From DASTPP01 sp035762175 (GTDB lineage Bacteria > Myxococcota_A > Polyangia > Polyangiales > Polyangiaceae), in contig DASTPP010000347.1 in NCBI GenBank assembly GCA_035762175.1, positions 1 to 5,318 of the forward strand: a DNA stretch of 5,318 bases, written 5' to 3'. Positions within the stretch are counted from its first letter, which is position 1. Each line of letters starts with the position of its first letter. The translations under genes were made by a program, and so were the position numbers. Shown piece by piece: positions 1 to 5,200 of this stretch. The notes beneath the pieces are model-generated. The model had not been told where the DNA came from, did no database searches, and saw only the letters and a list, made by a program, of their open reading frames with translations.

Positions 1-1
1 C

Positions 2-289
2 TTCGCCGACCTGCTCGTCGAGCACACCGGGTACGGCGCCGAGGGCGAGGCCGACGTCGCCTCGCGCCTCTTCCTCGTGCCGGCAGGCGCCGCCGGCCCC
101 GCCGCCTTCGAGACCGAGTCGTTCTCCCGCGGATGCCGCCCGGCGAACGCCGCCTTGGTGCGCCCGGCTGCCAAGCCTTGTATCGGGGGTGCGTCCGATT
201 GGGGCCGCGCGAGCCCGACGGGGCAGGGACCGGCCCCCCGGGCGACCACCTCCAGCCCGGCGGCGGGCACGACGCCCTTGCGTCGGTGA
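2..289 (+). CDS. 3' end of an unrecognised protein (start outside window)
   Basis: The frame is open from the window edge to a TGA at 287-289. The first 40 or so codons (to about base 125) look genuinely coding: nearly every third position is G or C and the protein is mixed acidic/hydrophobic, for example HTGYGAEGEADVASRLFLVP. After about base 130 the codons lose this bias (tgt, atc ggg ggt, gat tgg) and the protein becomes Arg/Pro/Ala/Gly-rich. The true C-terminus may therefore lie near 130, or have been replaced by a frameshift or a junction there. I do not recognise the family and see no motif that assigns a function. It is confident as a coding fragment only up to about 130. Confidence 0.4.
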   Translation, partial: FADLLVEHTGYGAEGEADVASRLFLVPAGAAGPAAFETESFSRGCRPANAALVRPAAKPCIGGASDWGRASPTGQGPAPRATTSSPAAGTTPLRR

Positions 290-737
290 CGCCGGCAGCC
301 GGCTCCCCTCCGCCTCGCCCGCGAGAACGACCGACTGGCCGCTTCGCAGCGGCCGTCGCGGCGAGGGCGAGCCGGTGCCCTTGCGACCGACCTCTGCCAA
401 TGTCCCCCCGAGGGGTGGGGCCGCCGGTGCGGCACGCGCAGAGTCGGCGCCCGGTCCTCACCCCCGACGGCGCCTTCGGGGGCGCCACGCCCCTCCACGT
501 CCAACGGCGTCAGGGCAAGGGGGCTCGACCCCGCTGCCTTCGAGGGCCGGACGTCGTGTCGAGATCAGGCCCTCGTCCCCTCCCCTTCCGCGAGCGTCCC
601 GGCACGCCTGGCTGGCAAACGACCGACGTGCGAGGGCGAGCGACGTGCGACGCGAGCAAGGCAGGCCCGTGCGGTCGAGCGTCCGAGACGCGAAACGGGC
701 GACGCCGTGAGCGCCTCGTCGGCCGGCCTCGACGCCG
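290..737. other. Gene-poor stretch with no convincing coding region
   Basis: Frames are open on both strands, but the translations are Arg/Pro/Ala-rich and resemble no family I know. Codon bias is much weaker than in the flanking real genes. The stretch contains a long imperfect hairpin (313-366), a GGCGCC-TTCGGG-GGCGCC stem-loop (469-486) and a direct repeat CGACGTGCGA (624-633 and 641-650). It may be decayed coding sequence, including the lost N-terminal part of the downstream kinase remnant, or an intergenic region. No tRNA, rRNA or promoter could be supported here. Confidence 0.5.
313..366. repeat. Long imperfect inverted repeat with nested hairpin
   Basis: The outer arms CCTCGCC (313-319) plus GCGA (321-324) pair with TCGC (356-359) plus GGCGAGG (360-366), giving 11 base pairs with one bulged C at 320. 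Inside is a perfect 7-bp hairpin GGCCGCT-TCGC-AGCGGCC (337-354). No T-run follows on either strand, so an ordinary intrinsic terminator is unlikely. It could be a structured RNA element, a mobile-element end or chance in GC-rich DNA. Confidence 0.4.
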
Positions 738-1049
738 AGCAAGGCGTGACCTGCACCGAACGAGGACGATCGGCTGCTCGTTCTCGGCTGGGAGTTCGCC
801 TACGCCGGCCCGCCCCTGCTCGACGTCGGACAGCGCTTGCGCTGGGGCGCGCTGGCCCCGTTCATCGACGCGTTCGCCGCCGCCGACGGGCGCGAGCAGC
901 CCCCTCCCGAGGACTGGCGGGGGGTGGCGGCCGCCTACGACCTCGTCAACCTGGCGGGGCTGCTCGCGGGTGCCCAGGACGACGCGAGACGTACCCACAA
1001 TCTCGTCGCCCGCATCGAGGCGACCCTCACGGGCACGGGCGCGACACGA
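738..1049 (+). pseudogene. C-terminal remnant of an aminoglycoside phosphotransferase (APH)-family kinase
   Basis: APH/choline-kinase-family enzymes transfer phosphate from ATP or GTP to small molecules such as aminoglycosides. In the frame open from 750, residues LLVLGWEFAYAGPPLLDVGQ followed by RLRW, a PFIDAF block, PEDWR and DLVNLAGLLAGAQ match the usual C-terminal part of this family, where 'VLDWEFAYAGPPLLD' carries the metal-binding Asp. Here that Asp is Gly (LGWEFA). The frame has a TGA at 747-749. Just upstream, in a different frame, lies RRDLHRT (about 738-758), which resembles the catalytic-loop HGDLH motif. This implies a frameshift near 758-765 and loss of the loop His. No N-lobe (the family is usually about 250-350 residues) is recognisable upstream. 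No family-like C-terminal stop follows the RIEATL motif, and the frame simply drifts into shadow. I infer a dead fragment. The family call is fairly sure and the substrate is unknown. Confidence 0.6.
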
Positions 1050-1244
1050 GGCCGCGAGCCCTCCCCGGGCACGGCTTTATCGCGCGGGCGGCGACGTGGC
1101 GGGGCGGCACCTTGTCGCGCGCCTCGGGGAGCCGACGTGAGCCGGGTACGAGCGAGCCGGACCGACCTCGACGCTCCCCCGAGCCCGGGCGCACCCGAGC
1201 GCCGAGCTCACGGCCTTCGCCGGGCCCGCCCTCGGCGCGGGGAC

Positions 1245-1598
1245 TCATTCGTCGGTCGCCTTCAAGCGCCCCGGAAGGCGCCGATGGCTCTCGAACACGG
1301 CGAGAATGTCGACCCGGTCGGGCCGCACGCGGTACACGATGCGGTAGGTCCGCTTGAGCACCTCGCGCACGTCGTCGCGCCCGAGTTCGGGCACGCGACG
1401 CCCCGAAAGCGGCGCCGAGGCCGCCTGCTCGGCCGCGCCCATCAGCTCGCCCACCCAGCGCTCGGCGGCGACGGGGTTGTCGGCCGCGATGTAGTCGCCG
1501 ATGTCTTCGAGGTCGTTCCGAGCGCGGTCGGTCCAGACGAGCGGGAGCGGCGCGGGCGGCGCCTTCGAGGGCGGCGCCTGACGACGGCGCGCGCTCAC
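1245..1598 (-). CDS. ParE/RelE-family toxin of a type II toxin-antitoxin pair
   Basis: The product is 117 residues and belongs to the RelE/ParE superfamily, whose members are either ribosome-dependent mRNA interferases (RelE) or gyrase poisons (ParE) held inactive by the partner antitoxin. Visible family features are W22 with TDRARNDLEDIGDYIAADNP (residues 23-42), a second helix around AAERWVGEL (44-52), and the C-terminal strand block REVLKRTYRIVYRVRPDRVDI (78-98) ending in ESHRRLP (103-109). This pattern fits ParE-like proteins better than classical RelE, but the target cannot be decided from sequence. The GTG start is chosen because it overlaps the antitoxin stop as GTGA (1595-1598), typical of translational coupling. 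No other start codon lies before the conserved core. Only a weak AAGAAG lies upstream. The first 20 residues are a Pro/Ala/Arg-rich extension longer than usual. The gene appears intact, ending with TGA at 1245-1247. Confidence 0.88.
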   Translation of the reverse strand: MSARRRQAPPSKAPPAPLPLVWTDRARNDLEDIGDYIAADNPVAAERWVGELMGAAEQAASAPLSGRRVPELGRDDVREVLKRTYRIVYRVRPDRVDILAVFESHRRLPGRLKATDE

Positions 1599-1885
1599 TT
1601 CTTGGCGCGGCCGAAGCGCGCCTTCATCGCGCGACGCACCTCGTCGTGGGTGTGGACGCGCCCGGCCTCCGCGTCGGCGAGCCCTTCTTCGACCGCTTCG
1701 ACGAAGCGCGCCCGCTCGGTCAACGCGTCGAACGCCTGGGGCGAGAGCAGCACCCCGGCGGGCCGCCCGTTCTGCGTGACGACGACCGGCGCCCCGGACG
1801 CCGCGGCCTTGCGGAGCCACTCGGCGGCCTGGGCCTTGAACTCGCTCACGGGGACGAAGTCTTCGGACACGCGCACGGGACGCAT
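1595..1885 (-). CDS. Phd/YefM-family antitoxin
   Basis: The product is 96 residues, the normal size for Phd/YefM antitoxins, which bind and neutralise the cognate toxin and repress their own operon. The N-terminal dimerisation/DNA-binding part (about residues 11-54) has the family pattern VSEFKAQAAEWLRKA, GAPVVVTQNGRPAGVLLSP and FDAL. The C-terminal tail (about 60-96, with GLADAEAGRVHTHDEV) is the usual toxin-binding arm, typical of antitoxins paired with RelE/ParE toxins. The ATG at 1885 is supported by a GGAGG (1893-1897) seven bases upstream and a promoter beyond it. The last bases overlap the toxin start by four bases (GTGA), so the two form one operon. Antitoxin first, toxin second is the common order. 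The gene looks intact and is codon-biased like the other real genes here. Family assignment is secure, but cognate specificity is inferred from adjacency. Confidence 0.9.
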   Translation of the reverse strand: MRPVRVSEDFVPVSEFKAQAAEWLRKAAASGAPVVVTQNGRPAGVLLSPQAFDALTERARFVEAVEEGLADAEAGRVHTHDEVRRAMKARFGRAKK

Positions 1886-1892
1886 CGGCCTG

Positions 1893-1932
1893 CCTCCGGG
1901 TCCGAGTATGGACCGAATTCGGCCCCTCTCAA
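1893..1932 (-). promoter_or_regulatory. Promoter, candidate operator and ribosome binding site of the antitoxin-toxin operon
   Basis: Read on the minus strand, a -35-like TTGAGA (1932-1927, 5 of 6 consensus matches) is separated by 16 bases from a -10-like CATACT (1910-1905, 4 of 6). A GGAGG ribosome binding site (1897-1893) lies seven bases before the antitoxin ATG. The perfect palindrome CCGAATTCGG (1913-1922) lies in the spacer, and GTCC-6-GGAC (1900-1913) spans the -10. Both are well placed for autorepression by the Phd-type antitoxin. The leader would be only about a dozen bases. Confidence 0.55.
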
Positions 1933-2337
1933 AGCCTCTCGGCGGACCGCGGTCACGCGTCGCGCGCGTCTCGGGGCGCCCCGAGAAAGAGCGGCCAGCA
2001 CCGACGGGCAGCGTCGAACGACGCCCGACCGCGAAGGGGGCCGCGGCAGGACGCTCGCCGGGGGTTCCGGGCGCCAGGAGGGGCAAAGCCCCGCGGCCGT
2101 GAGCGGTCGCAGGGCGGGCGGCGCAAGGGAGGCAGTTGCAGCCATCGTGAAGCACGAAAAAAGAAGCCTCTTTGTCTCGCCGACGAAGACGGACGCAGCC
2201 ACACACTCGAGGTCTACCCTCGCACCAACGCGTCGCGTCATCGCTCGCGCCCACCCCAAAGGACGGACAAAGATGCTGACGCGGCGGACGATGCGTCGCA
2301 TCAAAGGCTTGAGCAACTCTTTGTACCCCAGGCCTAC
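1933..2337. other. Intergenic region upstream of the toxin-antitoxin operon, ending in an AT-richer island
   Basis: Bases 1933-2130 are GC-rich and show no recognisable gene. From about 2130 composition shifts, with runs such as aaaaaagaagcctcttt (2156-2173) and clearly more A/T than the rest of the window. Open frames cross it, but none gives a recognisable protein. A perfect dyad GATGCG-T-CGCATC lies at 2290-2302. The composition change suggests a junction with foreign DNA brought in with, or before, the insertion sequence that follows. Confidence 0.45.
2080..2092. repeat. Short perfect hairpin GGGGC-AAA-GCCCC
   Basis: A 5-bp GC stem with an AAA loop lies in the intergenic region upstream of the antitoxin promoter. 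No T-run follows on either strand, so I do not call it a terminator. Confidence 0.3.
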
Positions 2338-2382
2338 GTGCTCGAGAATTCTGAAGAATTTGGTTGGTCTAGGTGGTCACCT
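2290..2382. repeat. Cluster of three short perfect dyads in AT-richer DNA
   Basis: The three dyads are GATGCG-T-CGCATC (2290-2302), AATTCT-GA-AGAATT (2347-2360) and AGGTG-GT-CACCT (2371-2382). They occur within 93 bases just before the transposase remnant. They could be protein-binding sites or the remains of a mobile-element end. They also overlap the nominal 5' end of the transposase frame, which argues that this part is not real coding sequence. Confidence 0.35.
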
Positions 2383-3114
2383 GCGGACCCGCCGGTCAAC
2401 ACCGCGAGAGCGTCCCGTCGGGGCGCCCTCCGCGCCCTGCGTGAGGGCGCGCACGGCAACGCTCGGGCGAGCCCCCGTGCCTCCCCCACGGCACGCCCCC
2501 GGGGGCGCGCGCGAGCCGCGGGGCACTTGGGCGCCTACGACGCCCACCTGCGCCGACGCTGGGACGAGGGCTGCCGCGACGCCGTCGTGCTCTGGCAGGA
2601 GTTGCGGGAGCGCGGCCTCGGCGGGACGGCGCGCACGGTCCAACGCCACGTCGCCGCGTGGCGCTCGCGCGCGACCGCCGGCGAGGAATCGACGACCTGC
2701 CCTCGCGCCGCGGCCCGCCCGCCGTCCCCCCGCCAGGTACGCTGGTGGTTGATGACACCCGCGGCGAAGCGAACGCCCGAGCGCGCCCGCTTCGTCACGT
2801 GCCTGCTGGCGCAGAGCGATGGCCTCGCCCTCGGCAGCACGCTGGCGTGCGAGTTTGCGCGCTTGGTGCGCGAGCGCGACGTCGACGCCCTCGCGCCCTG
2901 GTTCGAGCAGGCAAAAGCGAGTTCGATCGCGGAGTTCTGCGACTTCGCCGCCGGCCTTCGGCGCGATGAGGCCGCCGTCGAGGCGGCCCTACGCTACGAA
3001 GGGAGCAACGGGCAGACCGAAGGGCAAGTCAACAAGCTGAAGCTGCTGAAGCGGCAGGGGTACGGGCGCGGGAGCGTGGCGTTGCTGAGGCAGCGCCTCC
3101 TGCTCGCGGCGTGA
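2338..3114 (+). pseudogene. ISL3-family transposase, C-terminal half only
   Basis: The frame gives up to 258 residues from a GTG at 2338, against about 400-550 for complete ISL3 transposases. Recognisable family sequence starts near residue 64 (about base 2527) with LGAYDAHLRRRWDEGC, followed by the helix-turn-helix-like block LWQELRERG...TVQRHVAAWR (85-109). Then come PSPRQVRWWL (129-138), the EFARLVRERDVDALAPWF helix (172-189) and the signature SNGQTEGQVNKLKLLKRQGYG (223-243). Glu228 in this signature is the last residue of the DDE catalytic triad. The N-terminal zinc-finger and HTH regions and both catalytic Asp residues are missing, so the protein cannot transpose by itself. Residues 1-60 are Arg/Ala/Pro-rich and do not match the family, so the GTG start is nominal. 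A probable right IS end lies 60-85 bases after the stop. Confidence 0.8.
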
Positions 3115-3160
3115 ACGGGGCGCCCCCGACTCTCGTCGTCAAGGAGACCGCGAGCTCAGC

Positions 3161-3176
3161 CGGGGCTGGCGCCCCG
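3161..3176. terminator. Hairpin after the transposase stop, possible weak terminator
   Basis: CGGGGC-TGGC-GCCCCG forms a perfect 6-bp stem with a 4-base loop, 47 bases after the transposase stop and just inside the IS end. There is no T-run after it, so it is at best a weak transcription barrier. It may instead be part of the IS terminus. Confidence 0.3.
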
Positions 3177-3199
3177 ATCATCGAAAGTGCGGGAGAGCC
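3175..3199 (-). repeat. Probable right terminal inverted repeat of the ISL3-family element
   Basis: The outermost bases are gcgggagagcc on the plus strand, ending at 3199. Reversed, this starts GGCTCTCCCGC, matching the general look of ISL3-family termini. Position shortly after the transposase stop also fits. The partner repeat is missing, so the inner limit is a guess. Confidence 0.5.
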
Positions 3200-3276
3200 A
3201 ATGTAGTTGACGTCAGCCAGGCCTCCCCGAAACCGCACCCCGAGGCCCCGGAGGCCCCGCCCCCCTGAGCCTCCGC

Positions 3277-4410
3277 ATGCCCTCTGCCGACGAACGGACG
3301 TCTCGACCCGCCCGGGCGCCCGAGCGCGCCCCGCACGTCCTCCTGTTCTACCGAAACCGCTTCGCCGCCCCGGCGAACGCCCTCGCCTCCGTCCCCCAGT
3401 GCCACATCGGCCTCGGGGTCAACGCCCTGCACACGACGCGCGTCTTGCGACGGCTCGGCGTCCCCACCTACCCCTACGGCGTCTGGACGGCGGGCGACGT
3501 CCGCGCGCGCCTGCGCGAGCACCCCGCGGCGACGCACGCGGTGCTCGAGGCGCCCTGGGTGCCGCGCGACGAGACCGAGGCCCTGCTCGCCGCCTACCCC
3601 AAGGTGCACGTCGTCGTGCGATGCCACTCGCAGATCGGCTTTTTGCAGGTCGAGGCGGGTGCCATCACGCTGCTGCGGAACCTCTTGCTCTTGCAGGAGA
3701 GCGTGCTGAACCTCTCGGTCGCGGGCAACAGCCCGCGCTTCACCCGCTTCGTCGAGCGCGCCTACGGCGGCCGGTGCCTCGACCTGCCGAACCTCTACGA
3801 CGCCGAGCGACCCCCGGCAGCGGGCCGCCCGCCCCTGCGCGGCGAAGGGCGCCCCTCGCGCGTCGGCAGCTCCGGCGCGATGCGCCTCCTGAAGAACCAC
3901 ACGACCTCGGCCGCCGCGGCCCTGCTCGCCGCCCGCGCGCTCTGGCGCGAGCTCGCCTGCTGGGTCTCGGTCGACGGAGGCGAGTACGGCGGCATGAGCA
4001 TCGTCGACGCCCTGCGGGCCATGTTCGCGGGGCTGCCGTGGGCGACGCTCGTCGAGCAGCCCTGGCAGGACTGGCCCGCCTTCCGCCGCACCGTCGGGCA
4101 CATGGACCTGTGCCTGCAGCTCTCGCACACCGAGACCTTCCACCTCACGACGGCCGACGCGGTGGCCGAGGGCGTGCCGTGCGTCGTGAGCCCCGCCATC
4201 GAGGGGGCGCCGAACGCCTGGAAGGTCGACAGCGACCGGCCCGAGGACGCCGCGCGCGTCGCCCTCGGGCTCCTCGCGTCCGACGAGGCGCCGGCCGAGG
4301 GCAAGGGCGCGCTCGAGCGCTTCGTGCGGCGAGCGGGCCTGCCCTGGCTCGCCTTCCTCGGCCGGCTGACCGACCCCGACGCGCTCGCCCTGCTCGGGGA
4401 GGACGGCGGA
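3277..4410 (+). CDS. GT4-like (GT-B fold) glycosyltransferase, stop codon apparently lost
   Basis: The first 378 codons are convincingly coding, with strong GC3 bias and a protein resembling glycosyltransferases often seen in phage, prophage and surface-polysaccharide contexts. Such enzymes move a sugar from a nucleotide donor to an acceptor. The N-terminal domain includes HVLLFYRNRFAAPANALASV (20-39) and VVVRCHSQIGFLQVEAGAI (112-130), then NLSVAGNSPRFTRFVE (145-160) and DLPNLYD (169-175). The C-terminal domain has GAMRLLKNHTTSAAAALLAA (200-219) and SHTETFHLTTADAVAEGVPCV (283-303), which corresponds to the retaining-GT E-x7-E motif but with Asp294 in place of the second Glu (Glu286). ATG 3277 is the only ATG after the in-frame TGA at 3208-3210. 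Its ribosome site is poor, with GGAGG 23 bases away. Coding character ends near 4410, where the next gene starts one base later, yet no in-frame stop occurs before the window end. GGA at 4408-4410 may be a mutated TGA. The end is therefore inferred. Substrate unknown. Confidence 0.72.
4398..4402 (+). promoter_or_regulatory. Ribosome binding site for the transglycosylase-like gene
   Basis: GGAGG lies nine bases before GTG 4412 and decides that start. It sits inside the last codons of the glycosyltransferase, pointing to translational coupling. Confidence 0.55.
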
Positions 4411-4411
4411 C

Positions 4412-4880
4412 GTGGCAGCCTGGGTCCTGTCGCTGCTCTTCGTGCCGCAACCCGACGCGCCGTGGGCCGCGAGCTACCCCGCGACGGCCCGCGCCATCGC
4501 CGAAGCGGTCGCCGAGGGCGAGCCGCTCTTCCCGGGGCCCGACGGGCGCCCCCGCGCCGCCGCCCTGCTCGTGGCGGTCGCCTACCACGAGAGCCGCTTC
4601 CGGCCCGACGCGGTCGGCGACGGGGGCCGCTCGTTCGGCCTCTTCCAGCTCCAGCGGGGGGGCGCCTCGAACGTCGACCCGGCCATCGCCGCCCCGCGCG
4701 CTCGCCAGCCTGCGCGCGTCGCTGCGCGCGTGCGGCCCCCGCCCCGAGGCCGAGCGGCTCGCCGCGTACGCCGCGGGCCGCTGCGACCGCGGCCTCGAGG
4801 CTTCGCGCGCCCGCGCGCGGCTCGGCCGGGCGCTCGTCGCCGGGCACCCGCCGCCCGGGCCCCTTCGGAGCGCGCCGTGA
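4412..4880 (+). pseudogene. Small lytic-transglycosylase (SLT)-like protein with a one-base frameshift
   Basis: From GTG 4412, 95 codons encode a protein with the SLT/lysozyme-like pattern: LLVAVAYHESRFRPDAVGDG (52-71), where Glu60 would be the catalytic acid, then GRSFGLFQL (72-80), the usual second motif. Such enzymes cleave the MurNAc-GlcNAc bonds of peptidoglycan. Residues 2-11 are hydrophobic and could form a short, atypical signal segment. After AIAAP (about 4696) coding character moves from frame 2 to frame 3: ALASLRASLRACGPRPEAER, LAAYAAGRC and so on to TGA 4878-4880, a plausible C-terminal tail (AAYAAGRCDRG is typical of these proteins). The span is 469 bases, one more than a whole number of codons. 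Removing a single C at about 4697 from ccCgcgcgctc restores a 155-residue protein. This is either a real mutation or a sequencing error in GC-rich DNA. Without the shift, frame 2 would run to 5200 as nonsense-like sequence. Confidence 0.65.
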
Positions 4881-5200
4881 ACGACCTCGAGCGCGCCGCT
4901 GCCGTCACCGCCCTCGTCGGCCCCTTTCGCGCGCGAAACGCCGCGGGGCACCTCGACGCGCCCTTCCTCGAAGGCAACGCGGTGACGCTCCTGCTCGCGC
5001 TCGTGGGCGCGGCGCTAGGCGTGGGGCGAGACGGCACCCCGGCGCGCGCGGGGTCGCCGGCGAGCACGGTCGATGCATCGGCGGGGCGGGCCCCTTTCTG
5101 GAGGTTGACGATGCGACGTCCTTCGTTCGGTCCTGCCACCCTTCGCCGCCGGCCGGCCGGCCGCGACGCTCGGCCCCCGCGCCCCGAGGCCCGCCGATGA
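4877..5200 (+). CDS. Small ORF of unknown function with one hydrophobic segment, overlapping its neighbours
   Basis: This frame gives 107 residues from a GTG that overlaps the preceding TGA as GTGA (4877-4880). Residues 1-51 are coding-like: NDLERAAAVTALVGPFRARN, then LDAPFLEG and a hydrophobic stretch NAVTLLLALVGAALGVG (about 35-51) long enough for one membrane span. From about residue 52 on the protein is Arg/Pro/Gly-rich and codon bias drops, so the true end may lie earlier or a frameshift may occur near 5030. The TGA (5198-5200) overlaps the rpsD ATG as ATGA. A small one-span protein after a transglycosylase recalls holin-endolysin pairs, but that is only a contextual guess. I do not recognise the family. 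Confidence 0.4.
   Translation: MNDLERAAAVTALVGPFRARNAAGHLDAPFLEGNAVTLLLALVGAALGVGRDGTPARAGSPASTVDASAGRAPFWRLTMRRPSFGPATLRRRPAGRDARPPRPEARR
5100..5104 (+). promoter_or_regulatory. Strong ribosome binding site before an internal ATG at 5111
   Basis: A perfect GGAGG lies six bases before ATG 5111. That ATG opens a 29-codon Arg-rich frame ending at 5200, overlapping the rpsD start as ATGA. It may mark a separate leader peptide rather than the C-terminus of the 4877 frame. Confidence 0.4.
5148..5161. repeat. GGCC tandem palindrome
   Basis: GCCGGCCGGCCGGC is a 14-base self-complementary run, 35 bases before rpsD. It could form a compact hairpin in the rpsD leader or be simple GC repetition. Confidence 0.35.

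Larger units (their letters stand above)
2524..3199 (+). mobile_element. ISL3-family insertion sequence, 5'-truncated
   Basis: The element is defined by the transposase remnant and a terminal sequence at its right end. Read on the minus strand from 3199, the end begins GGCTCTCCCGCACTTTCGAT, which has the GG(C/T)TCT-type opening seen in ISL3-family inverted repeats. No matching copy is found at the left, so the left inverted repeat and the first half of the element are lost. The left boundary is uncertain and is placed where family similarity starts. ISL3 elements usually make 8-bp target duplications. The bases after the end would be aatgtagt, but the partner copy cannot be identified. Confidence 0.6.

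Noticed and set aside
624..650. Direct repeat CGACGTGCGA twice, 17 bases apart, considered as iterons or a CRISPR fragment
   Set aside because: Only two short copies with no third unit, and consistent with chance in this composition.
133..1140. 335-codon plus-strand frame in the left region
   Set aside because: Low-complexity Arg/Pro/Ala translation with weak codon bias and no recognisable motif except a short RRDLHRT piece assigned to the kinase remnant.
1280..1296. GGCTCTC on the plus strand, considered as the missing left IS inverted repeat
   Set aside because: The match to the right end stops after seven bases and it lies within the intact toxin gene.
837..2102. 421-codon plus-strand frame from the kinase remnant across the toxin-antitoxin genes
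   Set aside because: Only the first 70 or so codons are kinase-like. The rest is antisense to the two confident minus-strand genes.
1846..2316. Minus-strand frames upstream of the antitoxin, including an N-terminal extension of it
   Set aside because: The antitoxin ATG at 1885 has a good ribosome site and promoter, and the upstream residues do not match the Phd family.
3720..3737. Perfect 7-bp hairpin CGCGGGC-AACA-GCCCGCG
   Set aside because: It lies inside the conserved AGNSPR coding segment of the glycosyltransferase, so codon constraint in GC-rich DNA explains it without a regulatory role.
3178..4143. Long minus-strand open frame (321 codons) opposite the glycosyltransferase
   Set aside because: The translation has no family resemblance and the frame mirrors a strongly GC3-biased plus-strand gene, the classic antisense shadow.
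3207..4880. 557-codon plus-strand frame overlapping the glycosyltransferase
   Set aside because: Most of it is Arg/Pro/Ala-rich shadow. Only its last 60 or so codons (from about 4698) look real, and they belong to the frameshifted transglycosylase-like gene.
5105..5133. TTGACG considered as a -35 box of an rpsD promoter
   Set aside because: No acceptable -10 lies 16-18 bases downstream.
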